From an uncultured Subdoligranulum sp. (lineage in GTDB: Bacteria > Bacillota > Clostridia > Oscillospirales > Ruminococcaceae), in assembly GCA_900545545.1 (NCBI GenBank), contig UQZO01000015.1, forward strand, positions 1 to 49,442: 49,442 nucleotides of DNA. The letters are read 5' to 3'. Below the pieces are notes generated by a model. It did not search any database. It saw only the letters and a list, made by a program, of their open reading frames with translations, and was not told the origin of the DNA. The position numbers and the translations under genes were made by a program. Shown here piece after piece: positions 7,349 through 15,101 of the stretch (position 1 is its first letter; the number at the start of each line of letters is the position of its first letter).

Positions 7349-7654
7349 TCAAGTGCCGGCAACAATGAAGTCATATAAGGCTCCTGGTTCTTTTAGGCAC
7401 CATTCTTTTGTTCCATCGTCAGTCCAGACTTTATAGTCTGGAGAGGCATCATATAGCCACCAGTCGATGTAATCATACTGGTCGTTGACAGCCTCTTTCA
7501 AAACTAGAAGGAGCGCAGTCAGGTATCGGTTCTTACATCCAAATACAAAGTGACCGTCACCTACAGATTCGAGCGCCGCGCCGACCTTCTCGTCGATCTC
7601 CCGTTGCTCCATAATCTGGCCCAACGCCGCACAAAAGGTCTCTTTGGTAATCAT
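7349..7654 (-). CDS. 101-aa hypothetical protein (tryptophan-rich acidic)
   Basis: Reads MITKETFCAALGQIMEQ… and contains the aromatic stretch YDYIDWWLYDASPDYKVW followed by a C-terminal helix (ALYDFIV). The ATG at 7654 is preferred; a GTG at 7675 in the same frame would add seven residues. No clear ribosome binding site is visible for either. I recall similar small Firmicute proteins of unknown function. It heads the three-gene minus-strand cluster ending at 6814. Confidence 0.6.
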   Translation of the reverse strand: MITKETFCAALGQIMEQREIDEKVGAALESVGDGHFVFGCKNRYLTALLLVLKEAVNDQYDYIDWWLYDASPDYKVWTDDGTKEWCLKEPGALYDFIVAGT

Positions 7655-7909
7655 AGTATATGAATATGAGATCACGGCAGTAGTGACCGGATACTAGTCA
7701 GAAGAAGGCGGTGGAGCACTCGTACTAATCATGGAAGAACAGTTGTCAGGACAGAGAGTGGAGATACATTGCGCACAGATACCCTGACTGCCTGGGGTGT
7801 TGCCGTTCTCAGCAGATCTGAGATGAAAAAATCTATAAAACGGTAACTTTTACAGCTTGAATATGGTATTATTATCAGCATAGAAATGTGTTTTCAGAGG
7901 AGTGAGAGG

Positions 7910-9205
7910 ATGGGCAAGCTATATAAAACAGTGCTCGCAACGGTGACAGCTGCTTCGGTACTCGTCTGCAGCGCCTGTGCGGGCGCTCCGGCAGCAGATC
8001 AGGTCCAAGACCCGGATGCCGGAAAAACATTGCCGGAGATGACAGAGAAGATTACCATACCTGCCTCGATATTTAAGTTTGCCAATACAGATATCGAGGA
8101 CAACATGGAGGCTTTTGAAGATTACTGTACCGATGTAAGGCGTGACGGGGATGATCTAATTCTGGAAGTGACGCCGACGCAGAAAGAAGAACTTATAGAG
8201 ATGTACGCCGGGTCCATTGACGATGTGCTGGAAGATATGGAGAAAGACGAACAGGGCTATTATGTAGAGGCGGATACCGATCACAGCCGTTTCATATATC
8301 ATATCGACGAGAATATCGACGGTATTCTACAGGCAAAGATGCTGTTGACGATCACGACATCGGATGTCCTGACCGGAATCATGGAAACAGGGGATCCAAA
8401 CTGGAGTGTCAGCGCAAAGATCGTGAACTGCCATACGGGGCTGACTGTCGGTGAAGGCACATTTCCGGACGGGAGCATCACCTTCGGGCCCGACGAATGG
8501 AAGGCCAGCTATGACGGCGGCGCATGGCTTGGTGCCAGACAGGAAGAGGTTATGGACATGACAGGCCTTACCGGGCCTTATGAGGAACTGACCGATACAC
8601 AGAAAGGGGTCGTTACATCTGTCGTGCAGATGCTGGACTGGATCGAAGGGAAATATGAGCAGCAGTTTCATTATATATCCTACGCGCCGGGAGACGCCGT
8701 CGAGCAGGAACACCTAAAGGTGTATCCGGAACAGGGCGGTGAATCGGATGTTGTGACAGTGTACCGCACATATGAAAACGGCATGTACCGGTATGAAGAC
8801 GATTACGGGGCGATCCTGATGCGCCCCGCCTATGAAGAGCAGGTACGCGCATTTGCAGAGCAGTATCTGCCTTCCGAAGGGATAAAGATATACACGGAGA
8901 TAAAGAACGGCGGCAGCGGCGCGGCAGAAGAAGAAGCGATACTGAACGAGGTTTCCGCCGTGACGTATATTTTTATGGACGACGCCCTGTGTTCAGAACA
9001 GTACGAGGCGTTTCTGGAGGCTGTGCCGGACTGGCTGACGGAGAACTGTCAGGGCGTGCCGGCCGGGATCTATCTGCGCATGGCAGAGTCTGAAGCGTGG
9101 AAACAGATTGGCAGATCTGATTATGAGGATAAGCTCCGGGAAGATATCTATACCGAAGAGGCGGAGTGCGCGATATCCGGGAGCGGGAAAGTGACCGTAT
9201 ATTAG
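7910..9205 (+). CDS. lipoprotein of unknown function, 431 aa
   Basis: The start at ATG 7910 has AGGAG 7 bases upstream; the in-frame ATG at 7886 precedes that site. A type II signal peptide is evident (MGKLYKTVLATVTAASVLVCSAC, lipobox ending at Cys), so it is exported and lipidated. The mature part is acidic and about 400 residues long with no motif I know. Together with the next gene (18 bases downstream) it forms a pair of lipoproteins at the start of a plus-strand accessory operon. Confidence 0.75.
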   Translation: MGKLYKTVLATVTAASVLVCSACAGAPAADQVQDPDAGKTLPEMTEKITIPASIFKFANTDIEDNMEAFEDYCTDVRRDGDDLILEVTPTQKEELIEMYAGSIDDVLEDMEKDEQGYYVEADTDHSRFIYHIDENIDGILQAKMLLTITTSDVLTGIMETGDPNWSVSAKIVNCHTGLTVGEGTFPDGSITFGPDEWKASYDGGAWLGARQEEVMDMTGLTGPYEELTDTQKGVVTSVVQMLDWIEGKYEQQFHYISYAPGDAVEQEHLKVYPEQGGESDVVTVYRTYENGMYRYEDDYGAILMRPAYEEQVRAFAEQYLPSEGIKIYTEIKNGGSGAAEEEAILNEVSAVTYIFMDDALCSEQYEAFLEAVPDWLTENCQGVPAGIYLRMAESEAWKQIGRSDYEDKLREDIYTEEAECAISGSGKVTVY

Positions 9206-9223
9206 CTGAAAGGAAGAGAATTT

Positions 9224-10372
9224 ATGAGGAAGGTATTACTGCTTATCGTATGCTGCGCCCTTGTATGCAGTTTGAGCGGATGCATCGTTTTCAGGCGGGG
9301 ATCATCCAATGCATATCGTTCTGATAAAGAATTGGCGGATGAAATGATAGAAAACATTATCGGGTGCGCAGAGAAGGAAGATGCAAAAGCGCTGACGGGA
9401 TTATTTTCGCAGTATGCCGGGGACAGTACGCTAAACTTAACGGAACAGGCGGAAGAATTCATAGAGTTTTTTCAGGGCGAATGTAAAAGCTGGAAAGGAA
9501 ATGCAAGTTCCCATGAAAAAAGTGAACACGGAAAAATAACATGGCGGGAATTGAGAGGGCACTATTCGGTTATTACAGATGAAGCACAATATGAAATCGC
9601 ATATATTTATATTCCTTTTTACAGAGAAGAACCGGATAAAGAAGGGCTTACTGCGATAGAGATCACTACGGAAGAAACTTTTAACAAGGATGAATTTCTC
9701 TGGAGTCTGGATCAGAAACCGGGTATCTATGTGACAGAAACCGGGGAAGAGACGTATTCGGAACAGAGGCTGATCACTCCGGAAGAACTGATCCGGGCGG
9801 CAGGACTTACAAAAGAACAGTACAGCAAAGTTGATCTGGAACAGTTTATTGAGGATTTTGACATCACGACAGAAGATGTGGATACGCTCAACATACCTTT
9901 GCTCCTGGAAGAATACGAACCGGAACGCAAATTCGGCATGTATGATGTAAGTTATCTCATTGAAGACGGCATAGAAGAACGCACATCTGATTTTACAGAA
10001 AATGTATATGCTGTAGCTTTTATGGAAAATAAGAATACAAGTACAGAATGTGTATATTATGATCTGCCGGACAGAAAAAGGTATCAAACGTCGGACGCGT
10101 ATCTCTTTGATGACCTCTACCAGATACAGGGCGGATATTATGCGGACGGACAGCAGATCATTGAGGCGTTAGACAAGTATGGTGTTTTTGGCTGGGAATC
10201 CGGAACGGGTGAAGAGGAAATTACAGATCCCCAGCATATGGTGCTGGCTGTATTATATGATGACGGAACGGTCTTCCGTGTAGAAGCGTCCGGCTTGTTG
10301 TCGCAGGCGCTGCCGGACGAATACGATGAAGTGAAAGAAATGCTTCTGTCAGGAGAATACAGCGGAAGTTAA
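9224..10372 (+). CDS. DUF5104-type lipoprotein
   Basis: A 382-residue lipoprotein with signal peptide and lipobox (LSGC, Cys near residue 20). Residues 35-130 (ADEMIENIIGCAEKEDAKALTGLF… and the following sheet-rich part) match DUF5104, a domain found in Firmicute lipoproteins of accessory regions. The C-terminal 200 residues are acidic and unrecognised. A purine-rich AAAGGAAGAG precedes the start. It probably sits on the outer face of the membrane. Function unknown; linked here to immunity-type genes. Confidence 0.75.
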   Translation: MRKVLLLIVCCALVCSLSGCIVFRRGSSNAYRSDKELADEMIENIIGCAEKEDAKALTGLFSQYAGDSTLNLTEQAEEFIEFFQGECKSWKGNASSHEKSEHGKITWRELRGHYSVITDEAQYEIAYIYIPFYREEPDKEGLTAIEITTEETFNKDEFLWSLDQKPGIYVTETGEETYSEQRLITPEELIRAAGLTKEQYSKVDLEQFIEDFDITTEDVDTLNIPLLLEEYEPERKFGMYDVSYLIEDGIEERTSDFTENVYAVAFMENKNTSTECVYYDLPDRKRYQTSDAYLFDDLYQIQGGYYADGQQIIEALDKYGVFGWESGTGEEEITDPQHMVLAVLYDDGTVFRVEASGLLSQALPDEYDEVKEMLLSGEYSGS

Positions 10373-10401
10373 AAAAGAGTTTTGTTTCAAAGGGGGACGC
10401 T

Positions 10402-10833
10402 ATGGATAGAGTGTTTGAAGATGAATTTATGGATGCGCAGTCACGGATTATTTCACTATGTGTCGAATTTGCGGGGAATAGGACTGATAAAGTTTATGCC
10501 TATGGCTCTATCGAAGAAAGCAGTATTTCGTTCAATGCATTTTTCAAGATTGATGGTCAGATAAAAACAACAAATAATATAGCTGCCGATCCGGACGCGA
10601 TATGGGATTTTCTGGATCTTGGGGAAGCGGATCTTGAGAAGATAAGACAAATATGCATACATTACGAAAAACCTGTCCCCACGGAATTAAGAATGATTTA
10701 TGACTGTAAAAGCGGTAAAATAGACACGGAATATAAGTATGAAAGTATCTGTTCCGCAAAGACGGGGACAGATTCAAGCGAGATTTTTATGAAGTGGTTA
10801 GATGAGGTTCGCCAAAGCACATGGAAGAGATAA
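10402..10833 (+). CDS. YezG/DUF600-family immunity-type protein
   Basis: 143 residues; AAAGGGGG lies 5 bases before the ATG. The pattern YAYGSIEESSISFNAFFKIDG and the rest of the fold match the YezG (DUF600) family, cytosolic antitoxins of LXG and other polymorphic toxins. No toxin gene is next to it, so it looks like an orphan immunity gene. The following gene starts inside its 3' end. Confidence 0.75.
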   Translation: MDRVFEDEFMDAQSRIISLCVEFAGNRTDKVYAYGSIEESSISFNAFFKIDGQIKTTNNIAADPDAIWDFLDLGEADLEKIRQICIHYEKPVPTELRMIYDCKSGKIDTEYKYESICSAKTGTDSSEIFMKWLDEVRQSTWKR

Positions 10834-11078
10834 AACAGCATTGTGAAAAAGTCATACAGATACTCCGTTCCGATTATAGTACGCAGTTACAGCATTCGGG
10901 AATAATCAAAAAAATATACGACGTTATGCAGCAGATCATATCCTGCGATAATGTTAATGAACTCCCGGATATCCACTGGAACAGCATAGCGCGGTGCTTT
11001 GCTGACGAAACGACGGATTATCAAAGTCCTGTACTTTTTGAGATAGATAAAATCGCGAAGCTGACAGAGGAAAAATAA
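10821..11078 (+). CDS. 85-aa hypothetical protein
   Basis: Starts at ATG 10821, overlapping the YezG-type gene by 13 bases, and its stop overlaps the next ATG (TAATG), so it is part of the same coupled operon. It is a soluble, mostly helical protein with two cysteines and many acidic residues. Unrecognised; context suggests another immunity-type protein. Confidence 0.6.
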   Translation: MEEIKQHCEKVIQILRSDYSTQLQHSGIIKKIYDVMQQIISCDNVNELPDIHWNSIARCFADETTDYQSPVLFEIDKIAKLTEEK

Positions 11079-11582
11079 TGAAACAGTTGAGAAAAACAGA
11101 ATGGCGGAGAGGATACCCCATAAAGAAAAACCTTGCCCTGTGTGCATGGGGAATGCTGGCGCTCGCAGGCTTCGCCGGGATACTGGCGCGCCCGGAGAAT
11201 ATTCCGTCGCTGGCAGCGTGTGTTCTTGCATTGGCGGGCGCAGTCCTTTCGCTGCCGCGCCTGCTTGGATATTACAGAACTACATATCAGTGTCTGCCCG
11301 CTTTGAACCGGCGGCTTACAAAAAAAGAGCAGGAGGAGCTGCTCGAATGTGAAAATTTTGAGACGATCACCGAGTTAAAGTCAGGATCGCTGCGGCGGAC
11401 AGATTTTGCTGAAAGTGCCTGCTGGCTCCGGATCAATGGAAGATATATCCCGAAAGAACTTGTGATCTTATGAGAATGACAGAGTTGTAGAAACTGAATT
11501 CTTGAAAAACATTCTTGAATCACATTTCGATACAGAAAGATATTTGCAGGAAACGGACGATAAAGTTATTGAGCAAGATTGA
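11078..11582 (+). pseudogene. membrane protein gene broken by a frameshift
   Basis: The first 131 codons encode a protein with two transmembrane segments (about residues 18-38 and 43-63) and a cytosolic tail. The frame stops at TGA 11471-11473, right after GRYIPKELVIL. In the +1 frame the text continues smoothly as YENDRVVETEFLKNILESHF… to a TGA at 11580-11582, about 35 more residues. A 2-base loss in TTATATGAG or a 1-base gain would explain it. The 131-residue product may still be made. Confidence 0.55.
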
Positions 11583-11603
11583 GTGATTTTAGGAGTGAGA
11601 TTT

Positions 11604-12137
11604 ATGAGGATTACAGACATTTTTGATGCGGTAAGAGACGCAACTTATTCGGACTTCCGGAAGTTTTATACAGGTGATCCGAATCTATTCCATAAGTATA
11701 CAGGATTAAGTTTGTTTCAGTTACTGTTTGTCAATGACCACAACACAGACGAAAAAATAAAGATGATTCGATTTTTAATATCTGAGGGGGCGGATGTTAA
11801 CTTTAAAAGTCCAAAAGATCAAAGAAATGCACTGCATATATTTTACTTTTCGGTTATGAGGCCCGATCCACAGTACATATTAAAAGTAACTCAGCTGCTG
11901 GTTGAGGCTGGGGTGAACATAAACGCCAAAGACAAATATGGGGCAATTCCACTTAATTATGCGATTACTGTTGTAAAGCTGCCGACAGAGACGGCTATGC
12001 CGGTATATCAATATTTAATAGATCACGGTTCAAATATCTATGAAAAAGACAATTTTGGGAAAGCATGCATTGATTATGCAAAGGAATTTTCATGGAGAAA
12101 TGATCTTGTAAGTCTAATGGAAGGAACCGAATCATGA
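11604..12137 (+). CDS. ankyrin-repeat protein
   Basis: 177 residues from ATG 11604, with AGGAG 8 bases upstream; the in-frame codon at 11583 is earlier but lacks a site. At least three ankyrin-like units are visible (…IRFLISEGADVNFKSPKDQRNALH…, …LLVEAGVNINAKDKYGAIPL…, …YLIDHGSNIYEKDNFGKACID…). Ankyrin proteins of this size often act as immunity proteins to polymorphic toxins, which fits the neighbourhood, but any protein-binding role is possible. The stop overlaps the next gene (ATGA). Confidence 0.85.
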   Translation: MRITDIFDAVRDATYSDFRKFYTGDPNLFHKYTGLSLFQLLFVNDHNTDEKIKMIRFLISEGADVNFKSPKDQRNALHIFYFSVMRPDPQYILKVTQLLVEAGVNINAKDKYGAIPLNYAITVVKLPTETAMPVYQYLIDHGSNIYEKDNFGKACIDYAKEFSWRNDLVSLMEGTES

Positions 12138-12646
12138 GCAAAGTGAGAAGAAAAATAACAAAATATGAGATCATTCTCTGTGTTCTTGTACTGGCGGTCA
12201 TAGTTGCCGGTCTGCTTCTGCCTAAGACAGGAGAGCTGGTGTTACTGGATGAATTCTGCAATATATCCGTCCTATGGATCGTGTGCATCTATGTGGTCGT
12301 GCGGGTCATACATAACTGGAAAACAGGGGAAAAAAGTAACAAAACAGCAGGAGTGATCATCGCGGTTTTCTGTGCGGCAGTCTGCATGTGGTTTACGAAG
12401 GATTTTGCCGCCGATCTGGCGTCGGGTACGAAGACGGTCACGCTGACAGATATAGAAGTAAGTGAAACACAAGCGCATACCAGCATTTTTTCGCATCATT
12501 ATTATCTGATGGGGACGGATTCTCAGGGATTAAGGACCCGTGTGGAAATATCAGCAGATGACTATACGATGATGAGCCAGACAGGAAATGGAACTGCGGT
12601 TCTTGTGTATTATGAGCATACCGGACGGGCTGTGTCGGCACGCTGA
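12134..12646 (+). CDS. membrane protein of unknown function, 170 aa
   Basis: Overlaps the ankyrin gene by 4 bases (ATGA). Three hydrophobic segments lie at about residues 12-30, 42-58 and 72-90, followed by an extracytoplasmic beta-rich domain of about 80 residues. A small immunity or regulatory membrane protein is plausible from context. No family recognised. It ends immediately before an IS3 remnant. Confidence 0.65.
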   Translation: MSKVRRKITKYEIILCVLVLAVIVAGLLLPKTGELVLLDEFCNISVLWIVCIYVVVRVIHNWKTGEKSNKTAGVIIAVFCAAVCMWFTKDFAADLASGTKTVTLTDIEVSETQAHTSIFSHHYYLMGTDSQGLRTRVEISADDYTMMSQTGNGTAVLVYYEHTGRAVSAR

Positions 12647-12651
12647 GAGGA

Positions 12652-12900
12652 AGTTATTGCTACGACAGCATAAGGGAAGTGGTACGCAGGGTTAATCGAA
12701 ACACCGGGATAATGGAGTCCTTCTTCTCCACTCTGAAGCAGGAAGAACTGTACCGGAGCTCCTACCGGTCTGAAAACGAATTCAAGAAAAGGGTTTCCGA
12801 ATACATGAAGTTCTACAACAAAAGGCGTCCTCATCGCGCCAACCAGTACAAAACACCAGATGAAGCGGAGAACGCCTTTTATGAAAAGAATGCCGGCTGA
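12652..12900 (+). pseudogene. IS3-family transposase OrfB, C-terminal remnant
   Basis: The frame encodes MESFFSTLKQEELY … YNKRRPHRANQYKTPDEA, the end of the integrase core (with the last catalytic Glu in MESFF) and the C-terminus typical of IS3/IS150 OrfB. The N-terminal three quarters is missing, so it is dead. It lies 180 bases from the right end of the island. Confidence 0.85.
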
Positions 12901-13012
12901 ATCCGTTGCGGCAGCCGGTTCAAATAAGGGGGCTTGAAGCTGTTTGTGATCAAAAATGAGAAAGTTTGAATATTTGTGTCGCAGGAGGCCAAATGCCGGA
13001 AAGCCTTGATAT

Positions 13013-13077
13013 GACAATAAAAAATGGGAGTCAAGTTTCATTCGATCTCGCCGGATCGTTCAGAACTTGACTCCCAT
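13013..13077 (-). terminator. terminator now serving tRNA-fMet
   Basis: ATGGGAGTCAAGTT (13024-13037) pairs with its exact complement at 13064-13077, with an inner GATC pair and a following minus-strand T-run (13013-13023). It lies inside the island, just downstream of the tRNA 3' end, and replaces the native terminator left at 2391-2431. Confidence 0.85.
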
Positions 13078-13082
13078 TCATA

Positions 13083-13158
<76 letters not shown>

Positions 13159-13191
13159 ATATTTACGCATCCCGCTTCGGGGTGCTAAATT

Positions 13192-13220
13192 ATAATAGCA
13201 CAACGCGGGATGCGTGTCAA
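13192..13220 (-). promoter_or_regulatory. promoter of tRNA-fMet
   Basis: Minus strand: TTGACA (13215-13220), a 17-base spacer, TATTAT (13192-13197), with an overlapping TATAAT 3 bases further. It lies about 33 bases upstream of the mature tRNA 5' end. Confidence 0.85.
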
Positions 13221-13238
13221 GTATTTTTTTGCAAAAAA

Positions 13239-15101
13239 TCAGGAGAGTTCAAACATGCCGTTGTACAGCTGGTAGTACTCGCCTTTCTGGGCCAGCAGTT
13301 CCTCGTGGGTGCCGCGCTCCACAATGTGGCCGTGCTCCAGCACGATGATGGCATCGGCGTTGCGCACGGTGGAGAGCCGGTGGGCGATGACGAACACCGT
13401 GCGGCCTTCCATCAGGCGGTCCATGCCTTTCTGGATCAGGGCCTCGGTGCGGGTATCAATGCTGGAAGTCGCCTCGTCCAAAATCAGTACCGGCGGGTCG
13501 GCCACGGCAGCCCGGGCGATGGCCAGCAGCTGGCGCTGACCCTGGCTGAGGTTGGCGCCGTCGGCGGTGACCATGGTGTTATACCCCTGGGGCAGGCGGC
13601 GGATGAAGGAATCGGCGTTGGCAATTTTGGCGGCCGCCTCGATCTCCTGCTGGGTGGCGTCCAGCTTGCCGAAGCGGATATTTTCCGCCACGGTGCCGGT
13701 GAAGAGGTGGGTATCCTGCAAGACGATACCCAGGCTGCGGCGCAGGGCGTCCTTGCGGATGAGGCGCACGTCGATGCCGTCGTAGGTGATGGAACCCGCC
13801 GTCACATCATAGAACCGGTTGATCAGGTTGGTGATGGTGGTTTTGCCCGCGCCGGTGGAGCCGACGAAGGCGATCTTCTGGCCGGGCTTGGCATACAGCG
13901 ACAGCCCCTCCAGAATCAGGTGGCCTTTCACGTAGCCAAAGTCCACGTTGTGGAACCGCACATCCCCTTCCAGCGGCTGGAAGGGCACGCCGGGACGGCT
14001 GCGGTCACACCAGGCCCAGCGGCCGGTGGTTTCGCCATGGGCACATTCGGTGAGGGTGCCGTCGGGCTGCTGGCGCACGGTGACCAGATCCACCGTACCC
14101 TCATCCACTTCGGGGTCCTCCTCCATGGCGGTGAAGATACGCTCGGCACCGGCCAGAGCCGCCAGCAGGAAGTTGCCCTGCTGGGTGAACTGGTTGATGG
14201 GCATGGTGGTCTGGCGCACAAAGACCAGATAACTGGCCAGGCTACCCAGGTCGGTCCAGCCTTTCATGACCATAAGGCCGCCCAGCACCGCGATGACCGC
14301 GTAGTTGATATACCCGATGCTGACCACCGCCGGGATCATGGTGGCGGCGTAGCTCTGGGCGCCGGTACCGGCCTTGCGCAGTTTTTCGTTACGCTGGGCA
14401 AAGCCTGTCAGGTCCTCCTGCTGGTGGTTGAAAACCTTGATGACCTTCTGGCCGGCGATCATCTCCTCGATGTAGGCGTCCAGTTCACCCAGGCAGCCCT
14501 GCTGCTTGGCGTAGAAGGCGCGGCTGTGCTGGGTGCTGAAATTGATATACCAGAACATGGCGGCGTAGCCCACCACCACCAGCAGCGACAGCCGCCAGTT
14601 GAGCACGAACAGCATGACCAGCGTGCCCGCCACCTGGATGAAGGTCTGGATGACAAGGGCAAAGCTGTTGTTCAGGGCATCGGAGACGGTATCCACATCG
14701 TTGGTGAAGAGGCTCATCAGGTCGCCCTTGCGGTGGGTATCGAAGAACTGCAAAGGCAGCGTCTGCAGATGGGCGAAGAGGTCACGGCGGATCTCCCGCA
14801 GGATCTTCTGGGCGGCGCGGACCATGAGCTGGCTGTAGCCCAGGGTGCAGAGGGCGCCCACCACGTAGATCACGGCGGTCAGGCCGACGCCGGCGGCCAG
14901 ATAGGTCAGGCTGCCGTTGTCCAGCAGGCCGTTGACCACAGGGCGGATCATGTAGGTGCCCAGCAGGGCGGCGATGGCGCTGAGGGAAGCCAGCACCGCC
15001 ACCAGCGCCAGCATGATGCGGTGGTGTTTGAGATAGACCCCCAGGCAGCTGAGGGTATGGCCCAGGTTCTGGGGGCGGCGCCCACCGGTGATTCGCATCA
15101 T
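13239..15101 (-). CDS. ABC exporter half-transporter, catalytically complete subunit
   Basis: 620 residues: a six-helix transmembrane domain (about 25-330) and a nucleotide-binding domain. Walker A is GSTGAGKT (near 413), signature LSQGQRQ (near 518), Walker B LILDEATS with the catalytic Glu, and the switch His in IAHRLS. About 40 extra polar residues between the two domains (…QQPDGTLTECAHGE…) are unusual. Its start overlaps the stop of the upstream half-transporter by 4 bases, so they form a heterodimer of the BmrCD/TM287-288 type, probably exporting drugs, lipids or peptides. The substrate cannot be deduced. Confidence 0.93.
   Translation of the reverse strand: MMRITGGRRPQNLGHTLSCLGVYLKHHRIMLALVAVLASLSAIAALLGTYMIRPVVNGLLDNGSLTYLAAGVGLTAVIYVVGALCTLGYSQLMVRAAQKILREIRRDLFAHLQTLPLQFFDTHRKGDLMSLFTNDVDTVSDALNNSFALVIQTFIQVAGTLVMLFVLNWRLSLLVVVGYAAMFWYINFSTQHSRAFYAKQQGCLGELDAYIEEMIAGQKVIKVFNHQQEDLTGFAQRNEKLRKAGTGAQSYAATMIPAVVSIGYINYAVIAVLGGLMVMKGWTDLGSLASYLVFVRQTTMPINQFTQQGNFLLAALAGAERIFTAMEEDPEVDEGTVDLVTVRQQPDGTLTECAHGETTGRWAWCDRSRPGVPFQPLEGDVRFHNVDFGYVKGHLILEGLSLYAKPGQKIAFVGSTGAGKTTITNLINRFYDVTAGSITYDGIDVRLIRKDALRRSLGIVLQDTHLFTGTVAENIRFGKLDATQQEIEAAAKIANADSFIRRLPQGYNTMVTADGANLSQGQRQLLAIARAAVADPPVLILDEATSSIDTRTEALIQKGMDRLMEGRTVFVIAHRLSTVRNADAIIVLEHGHIVERGTHEELLAQKGEYYQLYNGMFELS

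Noticed and set aside
7676..7909. Regulatory RNA or promoter between the divergent small genes
   Set aside because: No well-spaced -35/-10 pair or stable hairpin stands out in this AT-moderate gap.
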